In this document: one piece after another, positions 16,631-26,504 of the stretch | Layout: each line of letters starts with the position of its first letter | How positions within the stretch are numbered: the first letter of the stretch is position 1 | NCBI RefSeq assembly: GCF_008369935.1 | Contig: NZ_VTUZ01000019.1 | Coordinates: 62,001 to 126,000, forward strand | Length of the DNA: 64,000 nucleotides | Origin: Paraburkholderia panacisoli | GTDB lineage: Bacteria; Pseudomonadota; Gammaproteobacteria; Burkholderiales; Burkholderiaceae | Reading direction: 5' to 3' | The notes under the pieces: model-generated | The model's database searches: none | The model's input: only the letters and a program-made list of their open reading frames with translations | What the model was told of the DNA's origin: nothing | Position numbers and translations under genes: made by a program

Positions 16631-18994
16631 ATGAAACCTGTCGTGTCGTTGTGCCTTTCGCTGAGCGCCGCGCTCGGCGCTCTGTATGCCGCCGTATCGG
16701 CCGCTGCGCCTGCCTTGCCTCACGCATCGTCCGCGCTCGCGGCGTCGTCGCTGTCTGCCGTCGTGCCGCCTGCTGCTGTCGTCAACGCGGCTGCTGGCGC
16801 GAATGCCGCGAAGGCGAGCGATGCCGCCAGCCCTGCAAGCACCGCGGCACCCACCGCTGGTTCGACCACCACGCACCTGTCGTTCGCGGCATTGGGCGCT
16901 TATCAGACGCTGAACCTGCGCGGAGTCGAGGACGCGCGCACCGTCAACGTCGGCGTGCGGCTCGACCGCGTAGTGACCGCCGCGCGGCTGCGCCTGCGCT
17001 ACACGTACTCGCCGGCGCTGGTGTTTGCGCTCTCGCATCTGAAGGTGTCGATCAACAACGAAGTGGTCGCGACCGTGCCGTTCGATCGCGAGCATGCCGG
17101 CCAGATCGTCACCCAGGAGATCGCGCTCGATCCGCGCTTTCTCACCGACTACAACCAGCTCGGCCTGCGCCTGATCGCGCATTACACGCTCGACCATTGC
17201 GAGGACCCGGACAACTCGTCGCTGTGGGCCGACGTGAGTCCGGCGAGCGAGCTGATTCTCGACACCGCGCCGATTCGTTTGCCTAACGATCTCGCGCTGT
17301 TGCCCGCGCCGTTTTTCGATCGCCGCGACGTGAGCCGGCTGCGCTTGCCGTTCGTGCTGCCGGCCGCCGCCGACGACGCGACGCTGCGCAGCGCCGGCGT
17401 GCTGGCATCGTGGTTCGGCGCGCAGGCCGATTATCGTCAGGCGCGCTTTCCGGCCTTGTCCGCGTTGCCGGCCGACGCGCACGCGGTGGTGATCGCGCGC
17501 AGCGCGCAATTGCCCGCCGATCTGAAGCTGCCGCCGGTCAACGGCCCGCTGCTGATGGTCACCGACAATCCCGCGGCGCCCGGCAAGAAGCTGCTGATCG
17601 TGACGGGCCGCAGCGCGGCGGAAGTCGATCAGGCGAGCGCCGCGCTCGTGCTCGGCACGACGGCGATGACGGGCCCCGCGGTGCGGATCGGCCAGGTCGA
17701 CATCGGCGCGCCGCGCAAACCGTACGACGCGCCGCGCTGGGTGGCGGTGGATCGTCCGGTCGCCTTCAAGGAACTGATCGACGATCCGAGCCAGCTGCAG
17801 GTGCATGGCAGCGCGCCCGACGCGATCCGCCTGAACCTGCGCGTGCCCGCCGACCTGTTCTCGTGGAACGGCGCGGGCGTGCCGCTGAACCTGAAATACC
17901 GCTACACGGCGCCGACGGTGCAGAACAACTCGGCGCTCGCCGTGCAGATCAACGATCAGCTCGTCAAGTCGTACCGGCTCGCGCCGGCCAGCGCCGACGA
18001 CGCGCGCGGCCGTTTGCAGTTGCCGGTGCTGTCGAGCAACGGCAACCGCTCGAGCAGCGCGCTCGACATTCCGGCGTTCCGCGTCGGCAGCTCGAATCAG
18101 TTGCAGCTGCGCTTCAATCTGGATTCGCAGAAGACCGGGCTGTGCCAGTCGGTGGCGTCCAATCCCGTGCAGGCGGCGGTCGATCCCGATTCGACGATCG
18201 ACTTCTCGGGCTTCGTTCACTACGCGCAGATGCCGAACCTCGCTTACTTTGCGAACGGCGGTTTCCCGTTCACGCGCTACGCCGATCTCGCGCAGACGGC
18301 GGTGGTGATTCCCGAACATCCCGCCCCGCAGGAGCTGGAAAGCATGCTGACGATGCTCGGCCACATGGGGCAATGGACCGGCTACCCGGCGCTGCGGGTG
18401 CAGATCGCGCGGCCCAGCGAGCTCGCGCAAGTGCAGGGCAAGGATCTGCTGGTGATCGGCGGCGACGCGTCGGCGCCGCTGCTCGCGCGCTGGCAGCAGG
18501 CGCTGCCGTTGAGCATCGGCGCGGCGTCGCAGGAAGGCGGCGCGGACGGTCCGATCACGCGCGCGTCGTTTTCGGTGAAGGAGCAATGGCGCAATGGCGC
18601 GCATCTGCCGGGCGGCAGCGCGCACATCGAGCGCGATGGACCGCTCGCCGCGCTGATGGGTTTCGAGTTGCCGGGCAGCAAGGGACGCAGCGTCGTCGCG
18701 TTGACGGCCACCGATCAGCAGCAGTTGCCGCAACTGCTCGACATGCTCGAAAAGCCGGACCGCGTCGCGCAAGTGCAGGGCGACGTCGCGTTGCTGCGCG
18801 GCGGGGAAGTGGACAGCATGCGGGTGGGCGAAACGTATCTGGTCGGCTATGTGCCGTGGTATGCGCGGCTGTGGAGCCGCGCGATCCATCATCCGGTGCT
18901 GCTGGGCGTGCTCGGCGCGATCGCCGGGCTGCTGCTGGCGATCGGCGCGTTCACCGCATTGCAGGAACTGGCCGCGCGCCGCCGGGGAGTGTGA
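16631..18994 (+). CDS. bcsB: Cellulose synthase regulatory subunit BcsB
   Basis: A 787-residue periplasmic subunit anchored by one C-terminal membrane helix (about 754-775, within HPVLLGVLGAIAGLLLAIGA). A signal peptide covers about residues 1-27 and is followed by an Ala/Thr-rich stretch. The body contains the paired carbohydrate-binding and flavodoxin-like modules of BcsB, for example HYTLDHCEDPDNSSLW and the FANGGFPFTRYADLAQT stretch. BcsB stacks onto BcsA and guides the glucan to the periplasm. It is the first gene of this operon and is separated from its partner bcsA by five genes, which differs from the usual adjacent bcsA-bcsB arrangement. Confidence 0.92.
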   Translation: MKPVVSLCLSLSAALGALYAAVSAAAPALPHASSALAASSLSAVVPPAAVVNAAAGANAAKASDAASPASTAAPTAGSTTTHLSFAALGAYQTLNLRGVEDARTVNVGVRLDRVVTAARLRLRYTYSPALVFALSHLKVSINNEVVATVPFDREHAGQIVTQEIALDPRFLTDYNQLGLRLIAHYTLDHCEDPDNSSLWADVSPASELILDTAPIRLPNDLALLPAPFFDRRDVSRLRLPFVLPAAADDATLRSAGVLASWFGAQADYRQARFPALSALPADAHAVVIARSAQLPADLKLPPVNGPLLMVTDNPAAPGKKLLIVTGRSAAEVDQASAALVLGTTAMTGPAVRIGQVDIGAPRKPYDAPRWVAVDRPVAFKELIDDPSQLQVHGSAPDAIRLNLRVPADLFSWNGAGVPLNLKYRYTAPTVQNNSALAVQINDQLVKSYRLAPASADDARGRLQLPVLSSNGNRSSSALDIPAFRVGSSNQLQLRFNLDSQKTGLCQSVASNPVQAAVDPDSTIDFSGFVHYAQMPNLAYFANGGFPFTRYADLAQTAVVIPEHPAPQELESMLTMLGHMGQWTGYPALRVQIARPSELAQVQGKDLLVIGGDASAPLLARWQQALPLSIGAASQEGGADGPITRASFSVKEQWRNGAHLPGGSAHIERDGPLAALMGFELPGSKGRSVVALTATDQQQLPQLLDMLEKPDRVAQVQGDVALLRGGEVDSMRVGETYLVGYVPWYARLWSRAIHHPVLLGVLGAIAGLLLAIGAFTALQELAARRRGV

Positions 18995-18997
18995 TCG

Positions 18998-20344
18998 ATG
19001 ACGCCGGTGAAGTGCAAAGCGCCACGGCGGTGGGCGCGCGGCGATGTGCTGGCGGAAGCGGGCGTGGACTTCGTCGCGGTGGCGGCGGGCGCGAGGGCCG
19101 CAGGTTTCGCGGTGGCCGTGGCGGCGGTGATGGCGGTGATGACGACGTGCGGGGCGGCTGCGGCAGAGATGCCGGTGGGCGGCTCTGCCAACACGGCCAA
19201 CACGGCCAACACGGCCAACACGACCAACACGACCAACACGACCAACACAGCATCCCCCGCAATCTGCACGCCGTCCGAATGGCCGCGCTGGCAGCAGTTC
19301 AAACGCGACTTCCTGTCCGCCGACGGCCGCGTGATCGACGTCGGCTCCGCCGATTCCCGCACCGTCTCCGAAGGGCAGTCGTATGCGCTTTTCTTCGCGC
19401 TGGTCGCCAATGACCGCCCGGCCTTCGACGCGATCCTGCAATGGACCGAACGGCATCTCGCGCAAGGCGACCTGACCGCGCATCTGCCGGCCTGGCTGTG
19501 GGGCCGCGCGGACGATGGACAGTGGCAGGTGCTCGATGCGAACGCGTCGTCGGATGCCGATCTGTGGATCGCCTATGCGCTGCTCGAGGCCGGCCGCGCG
19601 TGGCGGGAGCGCAGCTACACCGCGCGCGGCGCGGTGCTCGCGAGGCGCGTGCTCGACGAGGAAACCGCCAGTGTTCCAGGACTCGGCCTGACGCTGCTGC
19701 CGGGGCCGGCTGGTTTTCATCCGGCTTCCGACGTATGGCGCGTTAATCCGAGCTACTCGCCGCCGCAGGTGATTCGCGGCATCGCCACGCGGCTGCCGGA
19801 CGATGCGCGCTGGACGCGTCTTCTCGCCAGCACCGGCCACGTCTTGACCGACACCGCGCCGCACGGCTTCGCGCCTGACTGGGCGCTCTACCGCGCGAAG
19901 CAGGGTTTCGCGCCGGACCCGCAGACTCAGGCGGAAAGCGCGTATAACGCGATCCGCGTCTATCTGTGGGCCGGCCTGCTCGATCCGCGCGATCCGCTTG
20001 CGCCGGCGCTGCTCGCGCACTTCGCGCCGTTCGCGAACTTCATCGCCGCGCACGGTGCGCCGCCGGAAAAAGTCGACACGACCAACGCCAGCGTCAGCGC
20101 AAACATGGGTAACGCCGGCTTTTCCGTGGCAGCCGCGCCGTTTCTCGACGCGCGCGGCGAGCATGCGCTCGCCGATGCGCAGATCGCGCGCGCCGAACAG
20201 CTCAATCGCACGACGCCGATCGGCTATTACAGCAGCGTGCTGAGCCTGTTCGCGCTGGGCTGGCGCGACGGCCGCTACCGCTTTGCCGCCGACGGCACCC
20301 TCGATCCGCAATGGAGTTCGCCGTGTCGCGTCGCTGTTCAGTAA
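18998..20344 (+). CDS. bcsZ: Periplasmic endoglucanase BcsZ (GH8) with Asn at the base position
   Basis: A 448-residue family-8 glycoside hydrolase that trims cellulose during synthesis. A long N-terminal signal region is followed by a Thr/Asn-rich linker made by a 9-base repeat, then the catalytic domain from about residue 88. The proton donor is present as Glu125 in TVSEGQSYALF, and the substrate-binding Asp lies in ANASSDADLW. The position of the general base (Asp243 in E. coli BcsZ, in SYDAIRVY) is Asn317 here, in AYNAIRVYLW; the codon is AAC at 19946. The hydrolase may be impaired or use another base. GGGGAG precedes the ATG, four bases after bcsB. Confidence 0.9.
   Translation: MTPVKCKAPRRWARGDVLAEAGVDFVAVAAGARAAGFAVAVAAVMAVMTTCGAAAAEMPVGGSANTANTANTANTTNTTNTTNTASPAICTPSEWPRWQQFKRDFLSADGRVIDVGSADSRTVSEGQSYALFFALVANDRPAFDAILQWTERHLAQGDLTAHLPAWLWGRADDGQWQVLDANASSDADLWIAYALLEAGRAWRERSYTARGAVLARRVLDEETASVPGLGLTLLPGPAGFHPASDVWRVNPSYSPPQVIRGIATRLPDDARWTRLLASTGHVLTDTAPHGFAPDWALYRAKQGFAPDPQTQAESAYNAIRVYLWAGLLDPRDPLAPALLAHFAPFANFIAAHGAPPEKVDTTNASVSANMGNAGFSVAAAPFLDARGEHALADAQIARAEQLNRTTPIGYYSSVLSLFALGWRDGRYRFAADGTLDPQWSSPCRVAVQ
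19190..19243 (+). repeat. 9-base tandem repeat in bcsZ (six copies)
   Basis: Three copies of AACACGGCC are followed by three of AACACGACC, with a partial seventh (AACACAGCA). They encode (Asn-Thr-Ala)3(Asn-Thr-Thr)3 in the linker between the signal region and the GH8 domain. As 9 bases is a multiple of three, changes in copy number would alter linker length without breaking the frame. Confidence 0.9.
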
Positions 20345-23300
20345 GCCGCGCGGTGTGGCTCCTCGTGCTCGCGTGGACGATAGCGGCGGGAGGCGCGTGG
20401 GCGCGTTCCGTCGAGCCGGCGATGGCGCGCGCCGTGGCGCCGGGCGAGGCGTCGGATGCGCTGGTTGTTGCCAGGCCGGGCCCGTCCGCCGCGCGCGCAG
20501 TCCCACCCCTCGCCGCGCGCCAGGACCCGGCCGCCCAGCGTCTCTTCGCGACGGCCCGCATGTGGTCGACCAAGCATCGCGACGATCTCGCCGCGCAGGC
20601 GATCCACAAAGCGCTGCTGATCGCGCCGGACGATCCCGCGTTACTCGCCGAGCAGGTCCGCATCCAGCTGCGCCTCGGCCAGGCGCAAGCCGCACAAGCC
20701 ACGCTCGCGCGTCTGCAGACGAACGCGCCCGGCGCGGCGTCGACGCAGCAGATCGAAGACGAATTCCGCGTCGCCACCAACGGCCGCCAGGAACTCGCGA
20801 CGGTGCGTCTGCTCGCCCGCAGCGGCCAGTCCGCCGAAGCGTCGCGCCGCCTGCTGGCGCTGTTTCCGCACGGCGCGCCGTCGGGTTCGCTCGGCGCGGA
20901 GTACTACCAGATCATCGCCGGCACGCCCGAGGGCCGCGCGCAGGCCCTCGGCGCGCTGCGCCAGCGGGTCGCCGCCGATCCGTCCGATGTCGATTCGGCG
21001 CTGGTGCTCGCGAATCTGCTGAACGCGCACGGTGAGACGCGCGCCGAGGCCAATCGCATCGCGTGGAATCTGGCGACGCGGCCTGACTCGGATCAGTCGG
21101 CGTCGCTCGACGCGTGGCGTCACGTTTTGCAATCGGCGGGCGCGGACCCGGCCTATCTCGCCGCGTTGCGCGCCTATCTGCAACTCGTTCCCGACGACAC
21201 CGAGTTCAAGGAGCGCGTCGCCGCGCTCGAAGCCCGGCTCGACGCGCAGCGCCAGCTCGAACGCAATCCCGACTACATCGCGCAGCAGCGCGGCCTGCAG
21301 GCGCTCGCGCGCAACGATCTGTCGACCGCCGAGCCGCTGCTCGCGCGTGCCGCGCAGGCGCGCCCGGACGATGCCGAAGCGGTTGGCGGCCTGGGTCTCG
21401 CGCGCATGCGGGCCGGGCGGCGCGACGAAGCCCGCGCGCTGTTTCTGCGCGCGGCCTCGCTCGCGCCGGACAACCGCGCGAAGTGGGAAAGCCTCGCGCG
21501 CGCCGCGCAGTTCTGGGGAACCCTCGCGCAAAGCCGCGATGCCGCCGCGGCGGGCCGGCCGCAGGACGCGGAGCGGCTCGCGCGCGCCGCGCTCGCGATG
21601 GAGCCGAACAACACCGACGCGAAGCTGATGCTCGCCGACGCGTTGCTCGCGCAGCACGACTGGAGCACTGCCGAGCCGCTGCTGCGCGAGTTGCTGGCGG
21701 CGCGCGAGCCGAGCATCGCGGCGTTGCGCAGCACGCAGACGCTGTTCGAAAACACCGGCCGCGCGGCGCAGGTGGAGCCGCTGCTCGACGCCTTGCAAAG
21801 CCGCTTCACCGCCGCCGCCGATCGCCAGAGCCTCGCGCAACTGCGCGCCGATCTGCTCACGTCCCAGGCGGACAGGTTGCTGGCCGCGGGCAAGCGCGGT
21901 CCCGCCGCGCAACGCTACGAAGCGGCTTTGCGCGCCGCGCCCGACGCACCGTGGACGCGTTTCGCGCTCGCGCGTCTGTATCGCGATCTGGGCTTGCCGC
22001 AGCTCGGCCGCGTCGTGCTGGACGACGGCCTCGCGGTCTCCGCGTCGCCGGAAATGCGCTACGCGAGCGCGCTGTACCGCAACTCGCTCGACGACGTCAG
22101 CGGCGCGCAAGCCGTGCTCGCGCCGATCGCCGAGCAGGACCGCAGCGACGCCATGCGCGCGCTCGAGCGAAATCTGCGCGTGCAGCAGTGGCTGGCGAAA
22201 GCGCGCGCCGCGTTCGCGCTAGACGACCGCGCGCTCGCCACCCAGGCGCTCGACGAAGCCCGCACCCTGGCCGCCGACGACCCCAACCTGGTGGCGGCAG
22301 TCGGCGCGATGTGGATCGAACAGGGCGAAGCCGAGCGCGGCCTCGCGTTGCTGCAGAACTGGATGGACACGCATCCGCAGCAGACCGACGCCGACGTGCG
22401 TCTGCGCTATGGCGATCTGCTCGGCAGCGCAAGCGCGAAGATCGGCGATGCCGCACTCGATGCGTGGCTGACCCAGTTGCGCGATGACCCGCGGGTCTCG
22501 CTGAGCGCCGCGCAAAGCGCGCGTCTCGAAGATCAGGCACTGCGGCTCGTGCTGCGGGAAACGGACGAAGCGTTGGATCGTCAGGATGACGAACAGGCGC
22601 GGCAGTTGCTCGCCCGCGTCAGTCCGGCTGGCCGGCGCGACAAACGCTATGCGCTCGAAGTCGCCGATCTCGAACGGCTGCAAGGGCACTACGCGGCCGC
22701 GCGCGCGGCGCTACAGCCGGTGCTGGCCGCAGCGCCCGGCGACCCGGACGCGCAACTGGCGCTGGCGCGCGTGCTCGAACAGAGCGGCGAGCGCCGCAGC
22801 GCGCTCGATCTGGTGCGCAGCGTGCTCGACGGCGCCGCGCCCGGCGATGTCGATACGCGGCTCTCGGCGGCGCGCCGGCTGGCCGCGTTGCAAGCGACGC
22901 GGGAAGCGCAGCAGGTCACCCAGGCGCTGCGGGTCGCGTATCCGGCGCGGCCGGACGTCACGGTACAAAGCGGCCGCGTCGCGCAAGACCTGGGGCAGTA
23001 CGAGGAAGCCGCGTCGCTGTATCGTCTGTCGCTCTCGCAGGAGCGCGCGGCGGGCGTGAGCGCCGGTGCTGACGGCACGCCTGCACAGGCGGCGCTGGCC
23101 GATCTCGAACAGCGCCGCAATCCGGAGATCGAGACCGGCTGGCTGCCCGCGTATAAATCGGGCGACGCCGGCATCTCGCAGTTTCACGCGTGGCAGGTGC
23201 CGGTGTACGTGCAGCTTCCGTATCGCTACGACGGCCATTTCTTCGCGCATGTCGATACCGTGCATCTCGACGCCGGCACGCTCGACGTCAATCCCGACAA

Positions 23301-24327
23301 TGCCTCCACGCGCGACACGTTCGGTACGATCGGTGCGGCCGACAAGCTTGCGGGCGCGCTCGGGACCGCGCTCGGCATTCCGGCGCAGACTACTGCCGCG
23401 CTGTTCGCGAACGGGCTCGCGACCTCGCAGTATCTGCATCAGTCGGCGACCGGCGTGGCGCTCGGCGCGGGCTATGTGTCGGACGCGTGGCGCTTCGACC
23501 TCGGCACGACGCCGCTCGGCTTCCCGGTGCACTACCTGGTCGGCGGCGCGCGCTACCAGTTCGACGCCGGACCGGCGAGCTTTTCGGTCAGCGCATCGCG
23601 CCGCCCCGAGACCAGCAGCCAGCTCTCCTATGCGGGCATGCACGATCCCGTGACCGGCACCGTGTGGGGCGGCGTGCGCCGCGACGGCATCGATCTGCAT
23701 TCGTCGGTCGATGTCGGCAAGACGAGCCTGTTCGCCGACCTCGGCGCGGCCATGCTGACCGGCCGCAACGTCGCGAGCAATCAGGAGATCACGTTGCGCA
23801 CGGGCTTCACGGTGCCGGTCTATCGGCGCATCGATACGCTCGTGAGCACCGGGCTGGTCGGCAATGTGTGGCACTACACGAACAACCAGCGCTTCTATTC
23901 GTTCGGGCAGGGCGGCTACTACAGCCCGCAACGCTATCTGTCGCTCGGCGTGCCGATCGAATGGGCCGGGCGGCACGACGCGCTGAACTGGGACGTGACC
24001 GCGACGGTCGGCGTGTCGAATTCGTATGAGAGGAGTGCGCCGTATTACCCGAACGGCTTGCCCCCCACGCTCGCCGGGGCGCCGGGGCTCGACACGCTGG
24101 TGAACGCGGGCAGCTCGACGCGCGGCGTCGCGTTTTCGTACGGGCTCGCCAGCATCGTGCAATACCGCTTCAATCCGCATCTGCTGATGGGCGCGCAATT
24201 GAGCATCGATCGTTCGCACGACTACGCACCGAGTTCGGCGCTGGTCTATCTGCGCTACACGTTCGACGCACGCAAACAGGACAACAGTCTGTCGCCAAGA
24301 CCCGTGCGACTTTACTCGAGCTTTTGA
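20323..24327 (+). CDS. bcsC: Cellulose export protein BcsC (TPR plus outer-membrane barrel)
   Basis: About 1334 residues, somewhat longer than E. coli BcsC. A signal peptide (RAVWLLVLAWTIAAGGAWA) leads into many TPR helices filling roughly residues 50-930 (for example ARPDDAEAVGGLGLARMRAGRRDEAR), then a C-terminal barrel region from about residue 945 to the end. That region has alternating beta strands and ends ALVYLRYTFDARKQDNSLSPRP. The TPR part scaffolds the glucan across the periplasm and the barrel forms the outer-membrane pore. The GTG at 20323 has GGAG six bases upstream; ATG 20311 is the alternative. Either start lies inside the 3' end of bcsZ, so translation is coupled. Confidence 0.92.
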   Translation: MSRRCSVSRAVWLLVLAWTIAAGGAWARSVEPAMARAVAPGEASDALVVARPGPSAARAVPPLAARQDPAAQRLFATARMWSTKHRDDLAAQAIHKALLIAPDDPALLAEQVRIQLRLGQAQAAQATLARLQTNAPGAASTQQIEDEFRVATNGRQELATVRLLARSGQSAEASRRLLALFPHGAPSGSLGAEYYQIIAGTPEGRAQALGALRQRVAADPSDVDSALVLANLLNAHGETRAEANRIAWNLATRPDSDQSASLDAWRHVLQSAGADPAYLAALRAYLQLVPDDTEFKERVAALEARLDAQRQLERNPDYIAQQRGLQALARNDLSTAEPLLARAAQARPDDAEAVGGLGLARMRAGRRDEARALFLRAASLAPDNRAKWESLARAAQFWGTLAQSRDAAAAGRPQDAERLARAALAMEPNNTDAKLMLADALLAQHDWSTAEPLLRELLAAREPSIAALRSTQTLFENTGRAAQVEPLLDALQSRFTAAADRQSLAQLRADLLTSQADRLLAAGKRGPAAQRYEAALRAAPDAPWTRFALARLYRDLGLPQLGRVVLDDGLAVSASPEMRYASALYRNSLDDVSGAQAVLAPIAEQDRSDAMRALERNLRVQQWLAKARAAFALDDRALATQALDEARTLAADDPNLVAAVGAMWIEQGEAERGLALLQNWMDTHPQQTDADVRLRYGDLLGSASAKIGDAALDAWLTQLRDDPRVSLSAAQSARLEDQALRLVLRETDEALDRQDDEQARQLLARVSPAGRRDKRYALEVADLERLQGHYAAARAALQPVLAAAPGDPDAQLALARVLEQSGERRSALDLVRSVLDGAAPGDVDTRLSAARRLAALQATREAQQVTQALRVAYPARPDVTVQSGRVAQDLGQYEEAASLYRLSLSQERAAGVSAGADGTPAQAALADLEQRRNPEIETGWLPAYKSGDAGISQFHAWQVPVYVQLPYRYDGHFFAHVDTVHLDAGTLDVNPDNASTRDTFGTIGAADKLAGALGTALGIPAQTTAALFANGLATSQYLHQSATGVALGAGYVSDAWRFDLGTTPLGFPVHYLVGGARYQFDAGPASFSVSASRRPETSSQLSYAGMHDPVTGTVWGGVRRDGIDLHSSVDVGKTSLFADLGAAMLTGRNVASNQEITLRTGFTVPVYRRIDTLVSTGLVGNVWHYTNNQRFYSFGQGGYYSPQRYLSLGVPIEWAGRHDALNWDVTATVGVSNSYERSAPYYPNGLPPTLAGAPGLDTLVNAGSSTRGVAFSYGLASIVQYRFNPHLLMGAQLSIDRSHDYAPSSALVYLRYTFDARKQDNSLSPRPVRLYSSF

Positions 24328-24359
24328 CCAGCGATGCAACGAGATCAGGGAAACCACGC

Positions 24360-26504
24360 GTGAGCACCGGTTCGAATCCACTCAAGCCGGCGGCGTCCGG
24401 CAACCCGGTGCGCCGCTGGCTGCAAGGCTTCGGCCGCGCGGGCGCGCGCGACGACGCACGGCGGCTCGGCCGGCTCGCCGTCGACGCGCTGCCCGACGAA
24501 TGGGCAGCGCTCGAAACCGGCAAGCTCTACGCGATCTATGCGGCGCCGCGCACGCCGGGCGCCGATGCGCTGATCTGGGAGAGCGCGCGCGAGGCGCGCA
24601 CGCGCGATGTGACGGTCGTGCTCGCGCGCGAGCGCGCCGCGATCGCGCAGCGTTTGCACGACATGGGTTTCAGCGCCAACGCGCCGGCCTCGGGTTGGCC
24701 GCGCAATCTGAGCGTGCTCGCGATGCCGCCGGTGCGCGGCGGCGCGCCCGATGCGGCGGCTTTGAAAGCCGATCCGGCCACCGCGGCAACTCCGGCAACT
24801 CCAGCCACCCCGCCCGTGCTCGCCAAAGTATTCGGCGGTCTGCGCGCGCTCAAGCGCTTCGGGTTCCGCTCGCGTTCGCTGTATTTCGTCGAAGGCGCCG
24901 AGCGCTGGTTCGACTGGGACGACGCCGACGCGCTCGCGCGCGAGGGCCGTATGCTGGCGAACTGGTGCGCTGCACGCAAGATCACGCTGGTGCTGCTGCT
25001 CGGCGCGCCGTCGGATGTTTCTGAACTCGACGACGCGCAGTGGTTCGAGTCCGGCACGTCGGCGCAACAGGCAGCGATTGAGCAGGGCCGCAACGAGTTT
25101 CATGCCACCTGCGCGGGCGTCGCGCGCCTCGAGCGCACGCACGGCGAGTTGCTGTGGCACATCGACTTCTGGCGCGCGGACCGCACGCTCGTGACCGGCG
25201 AAGTGCGCTCGTTGCGCTTCACCGAAAGCGGCCGTCTGAGCGTCGCGCCGGATGCGCCAGGCGGCGCGGCCGCGCGCGGCGACGGGCTGCTCGCGCGCGA
25301 TGAACAGCGCGTCGTGGTCAGCCGCGCGGTGGTGAGCGGCCATCAAGCATGGGTGCCGCCGCACTGGGAAGTCGTCGCCGACCAGGCAGCGGTGCTGGCC
25401 GCGTGCGCCGATGCGCAGGCGGCGACCGTGGTGCTCGACTACGCGGGCGGCGCGCAGCTCGACGCGCTGTGCGCGGCGATCCATGCGCTGCGCCGTCAGG
25501 CGGGACGCGCGCTGAAGATCGTGGTGGTCGAACGCGGCGAGGTGCTGCGCCATCAATACGAGCTGCTGGTTCTGACGCTCGGCGCCAATCTCGTGCTGGG
25601 ACGCGATCTGCCGTTCTCGCGGATGCAGTCGCTGCTTCAATCGCTGCAAGGGCAGCTTCACACGCGGCCGATCGCCGCCGACTATCGCGCCGCGCTCAGT
25701 GCCGCGCTGAGCGACGCCGTGCTCGGCTACCTGCCGCCCGCCGCATTCAGCGAGCGGGTGCGCACCGTGCTGGAACGCAGCGCGATGCTGCAATTGCCGC
25801 ACGTGCTGGTCAAGCTGACGCTGCTGCCGCAGTGCGCGCACGTCGACGCGCTGAGACACTGCGTGCCACGCCGCGCGGGCGACGTGTTCACGGCCGATGC
25901 CGCGCACCTGTACGTGTTCCTGTTCGCGTGCCGGCTGGCCGATGCGGATGCGGCGCTCGCGCGCATCTTCGATGTGCCGGTCGAGGGGATCGCGCAAACG
26001 CTCGTGCATCTGGCGGAGGAGCGCATCGGTGCTGAGCTCGATGCGCTGCAAGCGGCGAACCGGCGCTCGCGCATTGCCGACTACAGCGATCTGTTCGCGA
26101 TTCCGGGGCGGGGCGAGCCGGGTGATGGGCGCGCGCAAGCTGTGGGCGTTGAAGGCGAAGCGTCGCGGGATGCGGTGCTGTCCGCGGCGGTGCAACTTGC
26201 GACGCTGGACGAGGCGTTGAATCGCGCGCGTGCCGAGGCTGATGAAGCGGTCGCAGTTGATGACGCTGCGCAAGCTGCTGACGGTACAAGCGGTACAAGC
26301 GGCGCGAACGCCGCGAACAACGAAGCAACCAAAGCCGCCAAAGCAACGACGCGCAACGACCCGCCGGATGGTTTGACGCCGCAGCATGGCCCGACGCAAC
26401 AGCAACCCCAAGCCGCGCAACACACCGCCGCCCCACACGCGAGGCCGCGACACCGCCGCGCCGAACCCCACGCGATGCCGGTGCGCAACAAGGAGAGCGA
26501 CTGA
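24360..26504 (+). CDS. bcsE: c-di-GMP-binding cellulose regulator BcsE, long form
   Basis: About 714 residues from the GTG at 24360, which has AGGGA upstream; TTG 24324, overlapping the bcsC stop, is the alternative. E. coli BcsE is about 523 residues. The centre (about 290-580) corresponds to the BcsE GIL/GGDEF-like region that binds c-di-GMP, including LNLVLGRDLPFSRMQSLLQS-like sequence near 412-431. BcsE boosts synthesis and is held at the membrane by BcsF. The last 110 residues or so are low-complexity, rich in Ala, Thr, Gln and His, and ending in a basic patch; this is probably a disordered tail. The stop shares one base with the bcsF start. Confidence 0.85.
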   Translation: MSTGSNPLKPAASGNPVRRWLQGFGRAGARDDARRLGRLAVDALPDEWAALETGKLYAIYAAPRTPGADALIWESAREARTRDVTVVLARERAAIAQRLHDMGFSANAPASGWPRNLSVLAMPPVRGGAPDAAALKADPATAATPATPATPPVLAKVFGGLRALKRFGFRSRSLYFVEGAERWFDWDDADALAREGRMLANWCAARKITLVLLLGAPSDVSELDDAQWFESGTSAQQAAIEQGRNEFHATCAGVARLERTHGELLWHIDFWRADRTLVTGEVRSLRFTESGRLSVAPDAPGGAAARGDGLLARDEQRVVVSRAVVSGHQAWVPPHWEVVADQAAVLAACADAQAATVVLDYAGGAQLDALCAAIHALRRQAGRALKIVVVERGEVLRHQYELLVLTLGANLVLGRDLPFSRMQSLLQSLQGQLHTRPIAADYRAALSAALSDAVLGYLPPAAFSERVRTVLERSAMLQLPHVLVKLTLLPQCAHVDALRHCVPRRAGDVFTADAAHLYVFLFACRLADADAALARIFDVPVEGIAQTLVHLAEERIGAELDALQAANRRSRIADYSDLFAIPGRGEPGDGRAQAVGVEGEASRDAVLSAAVQLATLDEALNRARAEADEAVAVDDAAQAADGTSGTSGANAANNEATKAAKATTRNDPPDGLTPQHGPTQQQPQAAQHTAAPHARPRHRRAEPHAMPVRNKESD

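Noticed and set aside
19190..19243. Possible CRISPR-like array
   Set aside because: The units are 9 bases, contiguous and in frame within bcsZ, with no spacers; it is a coding tandem repeat.
16466..20695. Very long open frame on the - strand (over 1400 codons) antisense to bcsB and bcsZ
   Set aside because: High-GC antisense frame with no recognisable domain, Arg/His/Gln-rich throughout; the + strand frames encode clear BcsB and BcsZ.
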